DNA of 26,126 bases from Clostridiaceae bacterium (GTDB taxonomy: Bacteria > Bacillota > Clostridia > Oscillospirales > Butyricicoccaceae), in contig JAEDEU010000013.1 in NCBI GenBank assembly GCA_016293155.1, positions 1 through 26,126 of the forward strand, given 5' to 3'. Of this stretch, positions 15,772-23,015 are shown piece by piece. Within the stretch, counting starts at the first letter, position 1. Every line of letters begins with the position of its first letter. Position numbers and translations under genes: made by a program. The notes under the pieces were generated by a model that saw nothing but the letters and a program-made list of their open reading frames with translations, searched no databases and was not told the DNA's origin.

Positions 15772-17166
15772 ATGGGACTTGTGAAGGCTGCGCTGGGCTC
15801 GGCCGGCGGTGTATTGGCGGAACAGTGGAAGGAATACTTCTACTGTGAGGCGCTTCCGGCGGATGTGCTCGCGGTCAAGGGGCAAAAGAGAAGCTCAAGG
15901 CGCTCCTCGAATACCCGTGGAAGCGATAACATTATTTCCAGCGGCTCCGTGATTGCGGTTGCCGATGGACAGTGTATGCTGATTACAGAGCAGGGCAAGG
16001 TCGTAGATGTCTGCGCTGAGCCGGGTGAATATACCTACGATGCTTCTACCGAACCGTCGATTTTCGCCGGCAGTCTGGGCGATGGCATCAAAAAGGTGTT
16101 TGGCAATATCGGCAAGCGTTTTACCTTCGGCGGAGAGCCGCCCAAGGATCAGCGTATTTATTACATCAATACCAAGGAGCTGATCGGCAACAAGTATGGT
16201 ACACCGGCTCCGGTTCCGTTCCGTGTCGTGGACCGCAATATCGGTCTGGATATGGACATCACGATCCGCTGCTTTGGTGAATACAGCTATCACATCTCTA
16301 ATCCGCTGCTGTTTTATACCAATCTCTGCGGCAACGTGGAGTCGGATTACAATCGCAGTGAGATTGACGGACAGCTCAAAACCGAACTGATGACAGCGCT
16401 GCAGCCGGCATTTGCGAAGATCAGCGAGATGGGGATCCGCTACTCCGCACTGCCGGGACATACCATGGAGCTGGCACAGGCGCTCAATGAAGTGCTTTCC
16501 GCCAAGTGGCGTGATCTGCGCGGTATTGAAATTGTTTCACTGGGTGTTTCCTCGGTCACAGCGAGCGAGGAAGACGAGCGAATGATGAAGGAGCTGCAGC
16601 GCAATGCGGCGCTTCGGAATCCGAGCATGGCGGCGGCGCACCTGACCGGTGCACAGGCTGCGGCGATGCAGTCTGCGGCAGCCAATGAAGGCGCAGGAGC
16701 AGCGATGGCATTTATGGGTATGAATATGGCCGGCGGCGCAGGCGGCGCAAATGTACAGGGGCTGTTCCAGATGGGACAGCAGGCTGCACCGGAGGCACCG
16801 TCGCCGGAGCAGTGGAAATGCACATGCGGCCGCATGGCTTCCGGAAAATTCTGTGCGGAATGCGGTGCAAAGCGACCGGAGTTACAGTCCGGCTGGACTT
16901 GCCCGTCCTGCGGAAAGACAGAAAATACCGGAAAATTCTGCATGGAATGCGGCGCGGCAAAGCCGGCTGCCGAGAACATCTGGGTCTGTCCTGCCTGCGG
17001 CAAGCAGAACACAGGAAAATTCTGCGCAGAATGCGGTGCGAAGAAACCTGCCGGTGTGCCGCAGTATCAATGTGATAAATGCGGTTGGAAGCCGGAGGAT
17101 CCGGCGCATCCGCCAAAGTTCTGTCCGGAATGCGGAGATCCGTTTGACGACGGGGATCTTCAGTAA
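15772..17166 (+). CDS. SPFH-domain protein with four C-terminal zinc ribbons (YdjI-like)
   Basis: This 464-residue protein has an SPFH/band-7-type region of the YdjI or 'virion core protein' kind at about residues 20-285, including the usual EQWKEYFYCEALPADVLAVKG start. An Ala/Gly/Met-rich linker (285-345) leads to four zinc ribbons: C350/C352-C361/C364, C377/C380-C390/C393, C406/C409-C418/C421 and C434/C437-C451/C454. The first uses C-x-C instead of C-x-x-C. There is no signal peptide or TM, so it is a cytoplasmic, membrane-associated scaffold. It resembles YdjI of the B. subtilis pspA-ydjGHI envelope-stress operon. Here it leads a unit with YdjG- and YdjH-like genes. Confidence 0.85.
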   Translation: MGLVKAALGSAGGVLAEQWKEYFYCEALPADVLAVKGQKRSSRRSSNTRGSDNIISSGSVIAVADGQCMLITEQGKVVDVCAEPGEYTYDASTEPSIFAGSLGDGIKKVFGNIGKRFTFGGEPPKDQRIYYINTKELIGNKYGTPAPVPFRVVDRNIGLDMDITIRCFGEYSYHISNPLLFYTNLCGNVESDYNRSEIDGQLKTELMTALQPAFAKISEMGIRYSALPGHTMELAQALNEVLSAKWRDLRGIEIVSLGVSSVTASEEDERMMKELQRNAALRNPSMAAAHLTGAQAAAMQSAAANEGAGAAMAFMGMNMAGGAGGANVQGLFQMGQQAAPEAPSPEQWKCTCGRMASGKFCAECGAKRPELQSGWTCPSCGKTENTGKFCMECGAAKPAAENIWVCPACGKQNTGKFCAECGAKKPAGVPQYQCDKCGWKPEDPAHPPKFCPECGDPFDDGDLQ

Positions 17167-17481
17167 CGGAAAGCGGTATCCAATATGCGGCTGTGGAATG
17201 GGGGTTCCCGGCAGGCATCGGTGCCGAAGGGAAAGAGAAATCATTTGTGATCCGGGGTAAGATCACAAAAAAGAGTTCAAAGGATGAATACGGATTTTTT
17301 CGTAGCTGAAATGGGTAAAAGCAGCTGGGAAACGACAAAAGAGTTTAATAGATTTATCATTCATGGTTTGGGGAAATCATGAAGCAATTACTCTCTGTGT
17401 CGCGGTTTGGGGAAACTGCGATGCAGGGAGAATTTGCAGTTTTTGGAAAAAGTGTTTCAGGGACAGGAGAGCAGGTGGATT
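17167..17481 (+). other. 315-base intercistronic region with three inverted repeats
   Basis: No convincing gene fills this gap between two genes expected to be co-functional. It holds a 9-bp inverted repeat (TTTGTGATC 17244-17252 with GATCACAAA 17261-17269, loop CGGGGTAA) and two later hairpins that share a GGGG loop (see separate entry). A frame starting ATG 17379 runs into the next gene in another phase and is most likely a chance opening. No clear promoter is visible. Confidence 0.6.
17360..17421 (+). other. Two tandem hairpins with shared GGGG tetraloop
   Basis: Hairpin 1: arm TTCATGGTTT (17360-17369), loop GGGG, arm AAATCATGAA (17374-17383), 10 pairs including one G-U. Hairpin 2: arm TCGCGGTTT (17400-17408), loop GGGG, arm AAACTGCGA (17413-17421), 9 pairs including one G-U at the matching place. 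The outer stem bases differ but keep pairing. A weaker third look-alike (CAGTTTTTGGAAAAAGTG) starts at 17437. They lie 60-120 bases before the YdjG-like start. Confidence 0.6.
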
Positions 17482-18609
17482 ATGCCGACGCAGGTGACCA
17501 ATTATCAGTGTCCGTCGTGTACGGGTCCACTTCACTTTTCCGGAGAAACCGGAAAGCTGGAGTGCGATTACTGCGGCAGCAGCTTTGAGGTAGCCGAAAT
17601 TGAGGCTCTGTATGCGGAGCGGTCGGAGGAAGCCTCGGAACAGGCGGCTGCGGATGCAATTGAGGCAGAAGCCGCGGAGGATTTTGAGGAAGACACCGAC
17701 GACGAAATAGAAGCGCAACCGGGCTCTGACTGGGGAGCGGATGCCGAGAAAGTCCGGGCATATAACTGCCCGTCCTGCGGCGCAGAGCTGATCTGTGATG
17801 CGAGCACAGCGGCGACCAGCTGCCCGTACTGCGGCAATCCGAGCATTATACCGGGACAGCTTGGCGGCGCGCTCAAGCCGGATTACGTCATCCCGTTTAA
17901 GCTGGACAAGGCGGCAGCGGTTGCCGCGCTGAAAAAGTTTTACAAGGGAAAGCATCTGCTGCCGAATACCTTTACCAAAACCAATCAGATCGAAAAAATT
18001 CAGGGCGTTTATGTGCCGTTCTGGCTATTTGACGGCAGCGCGGATGCAGATGCAGTCTTTCGGTGCAAAAGAGTCACTGTCGTGCGGTCGGACGATCAGG
18101 AAATCACCACCACGCAGCATTATGAGGTTTGTCGCGGCGGAACAGCGGAATTTCAGCGCATTCCGGTGGACGGCTCGAAAAAAATGCCGGACGGACATAT
18201 GGATGCCATTGAGCCGTTTGATTATGCGGAGCTGACCGAATTTTCTACGGCGTATTTGCCGGGCTATCTGGCAGACCGCTATGATGTATCCGCGAAACAG
18301 AGCGCGGAGCGCGCCCGCAGACGCATGGAGCAAAGCATGATGGATGAGCTGCGCGGAACAATTACCGGATATGATTCTGTCCAGGTGGAATCAAAAGCGA
18401 TCAAGGCTCGGCAGAGCAAGGCGTATTATGCGCTGCTGCCGGTGTGGATGCTGTATACAGAATGGAAGGGCAATCGGTATCTGTTTGCCATGAACGGACA
18501 GACCGGAAAGCTGGTGGGAGACCTGCCGGTATCGTGGAAGAAATTCTGGGGATATTTTTTGGCGATTGTAGCAGGTGTTTCCGCGCTGCTGATCCAACTG
18601 TTCGGCTGA
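17482..18609 (+). CDS. Zinc-ribbon membrane protein (YdjG-like)
   Basis: This 375-residue protein has two zinc ribbons (C10/C13-C28/C31 and C96/C99-C114/C117) separated by a strongly acidic linker (about residues 42-88). A conserved middle domain follows (PDYVIPFKLDKAAAVAALKKFYKGK, VYVPFWLFDGSADADAVF, YYALLPVWMLYTEWKG) and a single C-terminal TM segment (about 352-374). This matches the TFIIB-type zinc ribbon plus membrane design of B. subtilis YdjG. The ATG at 17482 was chosen because ribosome-site sequence (GGAGAGCAGGTGG) precedes it and the first ribbon starts at once; the frame is open upstream to 17407. It probably anchors a complex with the flanking SPFH and TPM proteins. Confidence 0.83.
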   Translation: MPTQVTNYQCPSCTGPLHFSGETGKLECDYCGSSFEVAEIEALYAERSEEASEQAAADAIEAEAAEDFEEDTDDEIEAQPGSDWGADAEKVRAYNCPSCGAELICDASTAATSCPYCGNPSIIPGQLGGALKPDYVIPFKLDKAAAVAALKKFYKGKHLLPNTFTKTNQIEKIQGVYVPFWLFDGSADADAVFRCKRVTVVRSDDQEITTTQHYEVCRGGTAEFQRIPVDGSKKMPDGHMDAIEPFDYAELTEFSTAYLPGYLADRYDVSAKQSAERARRRMEQSMMDELRGTITGYDSVQVESKAIKARQSKAYYALLPVWMLYTEWKGNRYLFAMNGQTGKLVGDLPVSWKKFWGYFLAIVAGVSALLIQLFG

Positions 18610-18620
18610 GGAGGTATCGT

Positions 18621-19409
18621 ATGAAACAGAAAGCTGAAGGCGTTTTGCTTGCCATTGTGATAACCGTATTCTGTGCGATACCTGTGCTGGCAGCTCCGGA
18701 GGATATACAGAGTCCGTATGTGGTGGACAACGCCGGTCTGCTGACCAAACAGCAAACACAGAGCCTGGAACAGGAGGCACAGCGCATTTCAGAGCAATAT
18801 CAATGCGGCGTTTATATCTTCACGGTGGTAGACTTTGAAACCGTTTCCGAAGCAGACGACATCTACGACTTTGCCAAAGAGATCTATCTGCGCCACGAGC
18901 TTGGCTGGGGCGAGGAAAAGGACGGCACGCTGCTGGTGCTGAGTATGGAAGAACGCGATTTCTCACACATCGCTTACGGAGATTTTGGCAGCTACGCGTT
19001 CACGGATTACGGTAAGAAAAAGCTGGACGACGAGTTTCTGGATGATTTCAGAAATAACGACTGGTATACCGGATTTTCGGATTATCTCAGTACCAGTGCG
19101 GAATATTTAGCGTGTGCACGCGAAGGTAAACCGATTGATGTCGAGGATGAAAGCTGGAAGATGAATTTGATTTTCATCGGCATCGGCGTGTTTATCGCTT
19201 TGATTGTTGTCGGCATCTTTTATTTGCAGATGAAGACTGCGCAGGAGAAAAACAGCGCCTCCGGATACCTGTCGGACTTCAAGCTGACGGGACAGTCTGA
19301 CCGTTATCTGAGAACGACGGTCAGCCGCAGAACCATCCAAAGCAGCGGCGGAAAAGGCGGTACAACTGTGGATCAGGACGGGTTTTCCGGAAACAGCGGA
19401 AAATTTTAA
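18621..19409 (+). CDS. TPM-domain membrane protein (YdjH-like)
   Basis: This 262-residue protein has a signal peptide (residues 1-25, ending VLAAP), an extracytoplasmic TPM domain (about 30-165: YVVDNAGLLTKQQTQSLEQE, DGTLLVLSMEERDF), one TM segment (about 176-200) and a Ser/Gly-rich cytoplasmic tail (SSGGKGG, FSGNSGKF) typical of this family. GAGGAGG precedes the ATG, eleven bases after the YdjG-like stop. TPM proteins include photosystem II repair and YdjH/YgcG types. Here it fits the third member of a ydjGHI-like set. Catalytic activity, if any, is not known. Confidence 0.85.
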   Translation: MKQKAEGVLLAIVITVFCAIPVLAAPEDIQSPYVVDNAGLLTKQQTQSLEQEAQRISEQYQCGVYIFTVVDFETVSEADDIYDFAKEIYLRHELGWGEEKDGTLLVLSMEERDFSHIAYGDFGSYAFTDYGKKKLDDEFLDDFRNNDWYTGFSDYLSTSAEYLACAREGKPIDVEDESWKMNLIFIGIGVFIALIVVGIFYLQMKTAQEKNSASGYLSDFKLTGQSDRYLRTTVSRRTIQSSGGKGGTTVDQDGFSGNSGKF

Positions 19410-19417
19410 CACTCTCA

Positions 19418-19447
19418 AAATGCACTGCGGAATTCCGCGGTGCATTT
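19418..19447 (+). terminator. Hairpin after the ydjH-like gene, probable terminator
   Basis: A 13-bp stem with one G-U pair (19418-19430 with 19435-19447, loop AATT) lies just after the stop. The T-run is short (TTTGTCTGTT), so termination may be partial. Confidence 0.6.
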
Positions 19448-19484
19448 GTCTGTTGCGGGCGAAATTCTGATGGAAGGAAAGGAA

Positions 19485-19513
19485 TTGACAGAACATAAGT
19501 TCTATGCTATAAT
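19485..19513 (+). promoter_or_regulatory. Consensus sigma-A promoter with LexA-like box in the spacer
   Basis: The -35 is TTGACA (19485-19490), the spacer exactly 17 bases, and the -10 TATAAT (19508-19513) preceded by TGC, an extended -10. Every core base matches consensus. The spacer carries the palindrome AGAAC-ATAA-GTTCT (19490-19503), with the GAAC-N4-GTTC core of the Gram-positive LexA/DinR box (B. subtilis CGAAC-N4-GTTCG type); the outer bases and one inner base differ. A very strong promoter silenced by LexA is the simplest reading, giving expression of the following holin and amidase upon DNA damage. Confidence 0.8.
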
Positions 19514-19598
19514 AAAACCATACCAGCAGTCCCCTGTATTGTTTTAGAAGCAGGAGGATACAAAATTTTTCCTTTCTATCAGCAGAAATGGAGCATAT

Positions 19599-19991
19599 AT
19601 GAATTTAATGGAATATCTGACAACCGCGAACAGCGTAGGCGTGTTTGTGCTGATTCTGCTCGGTGCGGTCGGACTGGACTATCTGACCGGACTGGCAAAG
19701 GCATGGCATGAGGGCAGCCTCCGCAGCAGAATCGCAAAGGATGGGCTGATCCGCAAAATGACGCTGTTTGCCGTGGTGGGTGCATGTGGTCTGATTGATC
19801 TTGTGCTGCCGGTCGAAACCGGATACGGTGTGTGCAAGCTCTCAGCGATTTCGTTCATCATCAGCGAGGTGCTGTCTATTCTGGAAAATGCCGCGGCAGT
19901 CGGCGTGCCGATTCCGGAGAGCATTACCAGACGACTGGCGCAGCTGAGCGAGCCGAACGGAAAGGAGGGCTCTCATGCGAATTGCGATTGA
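19599..19991 (+). CDS. Phage-type holin (holin_4_1 / toxin-secretion holin family)
   Basis: This 130-residue protein has three hydrophobic segments (about residues 11-30, 52-73 and 80-97) and family features: LDYLTGLAKAWHEGSLRSRIAKDGLIRK and EVLSILENAAAVGVPIPESITRRL, as in the bacteriophage and TcdE-like toxin-secretion holins. It should form membrane holes that let a cytoplasmic endolysin reach the wall. The ATG at 19599 has a modest GGAG six bases before it. A second in-frame Met (residue 4, MNLM) could give a two-form holin/antiholin system. A far stronger AGGAGG (19552-19557) upstream has no start codon in place. Its 3' end overlaps the amidase gene by 17 bases. No other phage gene is near. 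Confidence 0.88.
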   Translation: MNLMEYLTTANSVGVFVLILLGAVGLDYLTGLAKAWHEGSLRSRIAKDGLIRKMTLFAVVGACGLIDLVLPVETGYGVCKLSAISFIISEVLSILENAAAVGVPIPESITRRLAQLSEPNGKEGSHANCD

Positions 19992-20760
19992 TGCCGGTCA
20001 CGGCAGATACACCAGCGGCAAGCGGTGTCTGAAATCCATCGACAGGAATGAGACACGTGAGTGGGTGCTGAACAGCCGCATTGCAGAGAAGGTGATGCAG
20101 GGACTGAAGCAATATGATTGTGAGACAAAGCGCGTGGACGACGTCAGTGGCAAGACGGACGTATCGCTCTCCGAGCGCTGTCGGCAGTCCAACCACTGGA
20201 ACGCACATTTTTACCTCAGCATTCATCACAACGCCGGAATCAACGGCGGCAGCGGCGGCGGTACGGAGATCTTTGCGGTTCGAGGCGCCTCGGCAGAGAC
20301 CCGGAAAAAGCGCGATATCATTTACGATAAAGTGATTTCACAGACCGGCTTAAAGGGAAATCGCGCTGTTCCAAAAGCTACCGCGAATTTTTACGTCCTC
20401 CGCAAGACCGATGCCCCGGCGGTGTTAATTGAATGCGGCTATATGGACAGTACGCATGATACGCCGATTGTTTTGAGCGATAAGTTCGCGGAACAGTGTG
20501 CGCAGGGCATTGTGGACGGACTGGCTGCGGCGTTGGAGCTGAAAAAACGCTCCGGCAGTGATGCACTTCCGTATCGGGTTCAGGTTGCAGTGGATGAGCT
20601 GAATGTCCGGTCGGGCGCAGGAGTCAGTTATGATGTTCTTCAAAAGGTCGGACGCGACGAGGTGTTTACGATCACCGAGGTCAAAGCCGGCACCTGGGGC
20701 AAGCTGAAAAGCGGCGTCGGATGGATTAACATCGGAGCAAAATACTGTGTCAGAGTATAG
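19975..20760 (+). CDS. N-acetylmuramoyl-L-alanine amidase endolysin with SH3 domain
   Basis: This 261-residue wall hydrolase cuts the amide bond between muramic acid and the stem peptide. The amidase_3 domain (residues 1-190) has zinc ligands His9 (IDAGHG), Glu29 and His84 (SIHHN) and catalytic Glu153 (LIECGYM). A bacterial SH3 domain (about 198-261, ELNVRSGAGVSYDVLQKVG) should bind the wall. It has no signal peptide, so it must depend on the overlapping upstream holin to leave the cytoplasm. AAAGGAGGG precedes the ATG inside the holin gene. The pair is a complete phage-type lysis cassette under the LexA-like promoter. Confidence 0.93.
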   Translation: MRIAIDAGHGRYTSGKRCLKSIDRNETREWVLNSRIAEKVMQGLKQYDCETKRVDDVSGKTDVSLSERCRQSNHWNAHFYLSIHHNAGINGGSGGGTEIFAVRGASAETRKKRDIIYDKVISQTGLKGNRAVPKATANFYVLRKTDAPAVLIECGYMDSTHDTPIVLSDKFAEQCAQGIVDGLAAALELKKRSGSDALPYRVQVAVDELNVRSGAGVSYDVLQKVGRDEVFTITEVKAGTWGKLKSGVGWINIGAKYCVRV

Positions 20761-20774
20761 CACAGCATAAACAG

Positions 20775-20810
20775 GAGCCTGAAGCGGAGTGATTCGTTTC
20801 AGGCTCTTTT
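20775..20810 (+). terminator. Terminator of the holin-amidase cassette
   Basis: A 9-bp stem (GAGCCTGAA 20775-20783 with TTCAGGCTC 20798-20806) is followed by four T and GCGTTT. It isolates the lysis cassette and faces the convergent next gene. Confidence 0.8.
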
Positions 20811-20814
20811 GCGT

Positions 20815-21534
20815 TTAAAGAGAAAATTCCTCGGCATCCGGATACAGAACAAAGCGGTCACGAATCCCGAGCGCCTCTAAAATCTCCAGCTTGCGGGAAA
20901 AGGTATTTTTATCATCGAACAGGACAAAATAAGAGCCGTTCTGATCTCCGTAGGTAAAGTAATTCGCGCACAGCTCGGAGGAAAAAAATACCGTGCTGCC
21001 GTGCTGAAGCAGCAGCTGCTCCCGCTCCTCCTCGTTTAGAAGCTCTCCGTCCGGCTGATCGGAGGGCAGGCAGAAGCGCATACTGGTTCGTTCCAGCAGA
21101 GCAGCAATGCGTCCCTCGCCATGGCGGTAGAGCAGGGTTTGAAAATACTGTCGCAGGCTGCCGCCGGAAATGGCGGTCGATACGGTGAGGACGGAATGCG
21201 GTGCGGCATCCGACATACACAGCGGCACATAACAGGTCAGCCCGCGCCGATGTGCTTCGGTGTCCAGCGCGGCGATCAGCCCGGTCCAGCCGCTGTGCTC
21301 CAGATCGGCAAAGACCGCTCCGCAGGCTTCCGCCTGCTCGCAAAGCTGTGCACAGAAGCCGGTGATATCGCGGACGGAATCGCCGTCGCACAAGCCTAGA
21401 ATATCCCCTTCCCGCTGCGGAGGCGGGGAGAGGAACTGCATACTGCCCGTCCGTGCGCAGAGATGCAGCCAGCGCCGTTCGTCAAGATACGCTAAATCCT
21501 GCCCCGCCGCGACAACAATATACGAATGCTCCAC
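20815..21534 (-). CDS. Uncharacterised protein, possible GH18-like TIM-barrel
   Basis: This 239-residue protein was not recognised with certainty. It has no signal peptide or membrane segment. The central ACGAVFADLEHSGWTGLIAALDTEAHRRGL and the end VLFDDKNTFSRKLEILEALGIRDRFVLYPDAEEF recall the strand-helix pattern and closing FDD...GIRG region of GH18-like barrels (YaaH/spore-wall type). The usual DxxDxDxE catalytic run is absent, so enzyme activity is doubtful. The start is GTG at 21534 with GGAGGTG about six bases before it. It is convergent with the lysis cassette and divergent from yqeG. Confidence 0.6.
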   Translation of the reverse strand: MEHSYIVVAAGQDLAYLDERRWLHLCARTGSMQFLSPPPQREGDILGLCDGDSVRDITGFCAQLCEQAEACGAVFADLEHSGWTGLIAALDTEAHRRGLTCYVPLCMSDAAPHSVLTVSTAISGGSLRQYFQTLLYRHGEGRIAALLERTSMRFCLPSDQPDGELLNEEEREQLLLQHGSTVFFSSELCANYFTYGDQNGSYFVLFDDKNTFSRKLEILEALGIRDRFVLYPDAEEFSL

Positions 21535-21664
21535 AGCTGCACCTCCGTTTTGACAATCATTTTATGCGAATCAAGTTGCATTCTGAAAAAAAATCCTTTA
21601 CACTATATGAGGTATCCTCTGCGGTCATGGCAGGGATACGAAAAAAATTTGTAAAGGAAAAGCT

Positions 21665-22156
21665 ATGAGTGTTTTAGTACCGGATTACGTGTTGGATTCC
21701 ATCTACGCAATCACGCCGGAGCTATTGAAAAAGCACGGCATACAGGCGATGTACATCGACCTTGACGGCACGATGGCATCGCGTCATACCCCACTGCCTC
21801 CGGAAACGGTTGTGCCCTTTCTACAGTCTATTCTGGATGCAGGCATACAGGTGGTCGTGCTGTCCAACAATAAAAAGAAACGAGTGGAGCTGTTCTGCCG
21901 GGATTTTCCATGCCCGTGGCTGCATCGCTGCCTCAAGCCGCTCGGATGGGGGCTGGCGCGCGCGAAAAAGCTGACCGGTGTGCCGCTGAAGCAAACAGCG
22001 CTGGTCGGAGATCAGATTTTTACCGATGTATTCTGCGGCAACGCACGCGGGGCGCTGACCATTCTGGTGGATTCGCTGGATGTCGGCACCGGACGATATA
22101 TCGAATGGCGGAGGAAATTTGAGATGAAATACATCAATCGAGGAAAACGCCTGTGA
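21665..22156 (+). CDS. yqeG: YqeG-family HAD IIIA phosphatase
   Basis: This 163-residue protein has HAD motif I YIDLDGT (Asp32 nucleophile, Asp34), motif II VVLSNN (Ser about 67), a Lys in the loop region and motif IV GDQIFTDVFCGN. It matches the YqeG family (HAD class IIIA, related to phosphatidylglycerophosphate phosphatases), in length too. AAAGGA precedes the ATG. Its stop overlaps the next start (GTGA, four bases). In Firmicutes yqeG usually sits with aroE/aroQ-like and housekeeping genes, as here. A role as phosphatidylglycerophosphate phosphatase is possible but not shown. Confidence 0.92.
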   Translation: MSVLVPDYVLDSIYAITPELLKKHGIQAMYIDLDGTMASRHTPLPPETVVPFLQSILDAGIQVVVLSNNKKKRVELFCRDFPCPWLHRCLKPLGWGLARAKKLTGVPLKQTALVGDQIFTDVFCGNARGALTILVDSLDVGTGRYIEWRRKFEMKYINRGKRL

Positions 22157-23013
22157 GCGCGCGGTTCGGACCGGCAGGCAATTCGGCATCCTTTGCCCGC
22201 GCAGGATTTAAGGAGACCGTTGCCGCACCGCGCTGGCTCGCCGACATGGGGCTGAATGCCTATGAATACCAGTGCGGGCGCGGCGTGCGCATCGGCACGG
22301 AAACCGCGCGAAAAATCGGAGAACGGGCGCGTGCGCACGGAATCGCATTGTCTCTTCATGCGCCGTATTTCATCAACCTGTCCTCCGAGGAGAGCGAACG
22401 CATGGAAAAAAATGCGGGCTACGTGCTGGCAAGCTGCCGCGCGGCGCAGGATCTCGGCGCGGACCGCGTGGTTGTGCACTGCGGCGGCATGGGCAAGCTC
22501 ACCCGCACACGGGCAATGGAAAACAGCATCCGCGGCGTGCGGGAGCTTCTGGAGCGCGTGGAGGATGCCGGATACGGCAGCATCCGCCTGTGTCTGGAAA
22601 CCATGGGCAAGGTGCGGCAGATGGGCACCGCAGAGGAAGTGATGCAGCTGGTCGCACTGGATGAGCGCCTGCTGCCGTGTATCGACTTCGGTCATCTGAA
22701 TGCACGCACGCAGGGCGGAATGTGCACCCGCGAACAGGTCGCAGCGCTGTTTGATCTGATGGAAAATACCATCGGTCTGGAGCGTGCGCGGCAGTTCCAC
22801 AGCCATTTTTCCCATATCGAATACGGCAAAAGCGGGGAAATCCGTCACCTGACCTTTGCCGATACGATCTACGGTCCGGATTTCACTCCGGTGGCTCAGG
22901 AGGCTGCGGCACGCGGTTATGAGCCGCGGTTTATCTGCGAATCCGCGGGAACACAGGCGGAGGACGCACGGACAATGAAGCAAATTTTTGAACAGACAGA
23001 GAAAGAGGGATAA
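22153..23013 (+). CDS. Endonuclease IV-like TIM-barrel protein (AP endonuclease family 2)
   Basis: This 286-residue protein follows the endonuclease IV barrel. Metal ligands line up with E. coli Nfo at His69 (LHAPY), His109 (VVHCGG), Glu149 (LETMG), Asp178/His181 (DFGH), His216 (HSHFSH) and Glu263 (CESAG). The segment matching the Nfo Asp-Arg-His ligand pair reads EIRH (229-232), so the Asp is replaced although the His remains. It probably acts on abasic DNA, but may be a diverged subfamily. The start is GTG at 22153, overlapping the yqeG stop, with GAGGAAAA upstream. aroQ follows two bases after the stop. Confidence 0.85.
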   Translation: MSARFGPAGNSASFARAGFKETVAAPRWLADMGLNAYEYQCGRGVRIGTETARKIGERARAHGIALSLHAPYFINLSSEESERMEKNAGYVLASCRAAQDLGADRVVVHCGGMGKLTRTRAMENSIRGVRELLERVEDAGYGSIRLCLETMGKVRQMGTAEEVMQLVALDERLLPCIDFGHLNARTQGGMCTREQVAALFDLMENTIGLERARQFHSHFSHIEYGKSGEIRHLTFADTIYGPDFTPVAQEAAARGYEPRFICESAGTQAEDARTMKQIFEQTEKEG

Positions 23014-23015
23014 CA

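Noticed and set aside
16842..17050. CRISPR-like or mobile repeat array
   Set aside because: The repeated DNA is coding sequence for tandem zinc ribbons in one frame, with 87-base spacing equal to 29 codons.
17379..17588. Possible small protein beginning MKQLLSVSRFGETAMQG
   Set aside because: Its second half overlaps the YdjG-like gene in another phase, and its repeated FGE/FGK words come from the hairpin repeats. Kept only as an alternative reading of those repeats.
19418..20810. Prophage or prophage remnant
   Set aside because: Only holin and amidase are present. Flanking genes are chromosomal, with no integrase, portal, capsid, tail or attachment repeats in the window.
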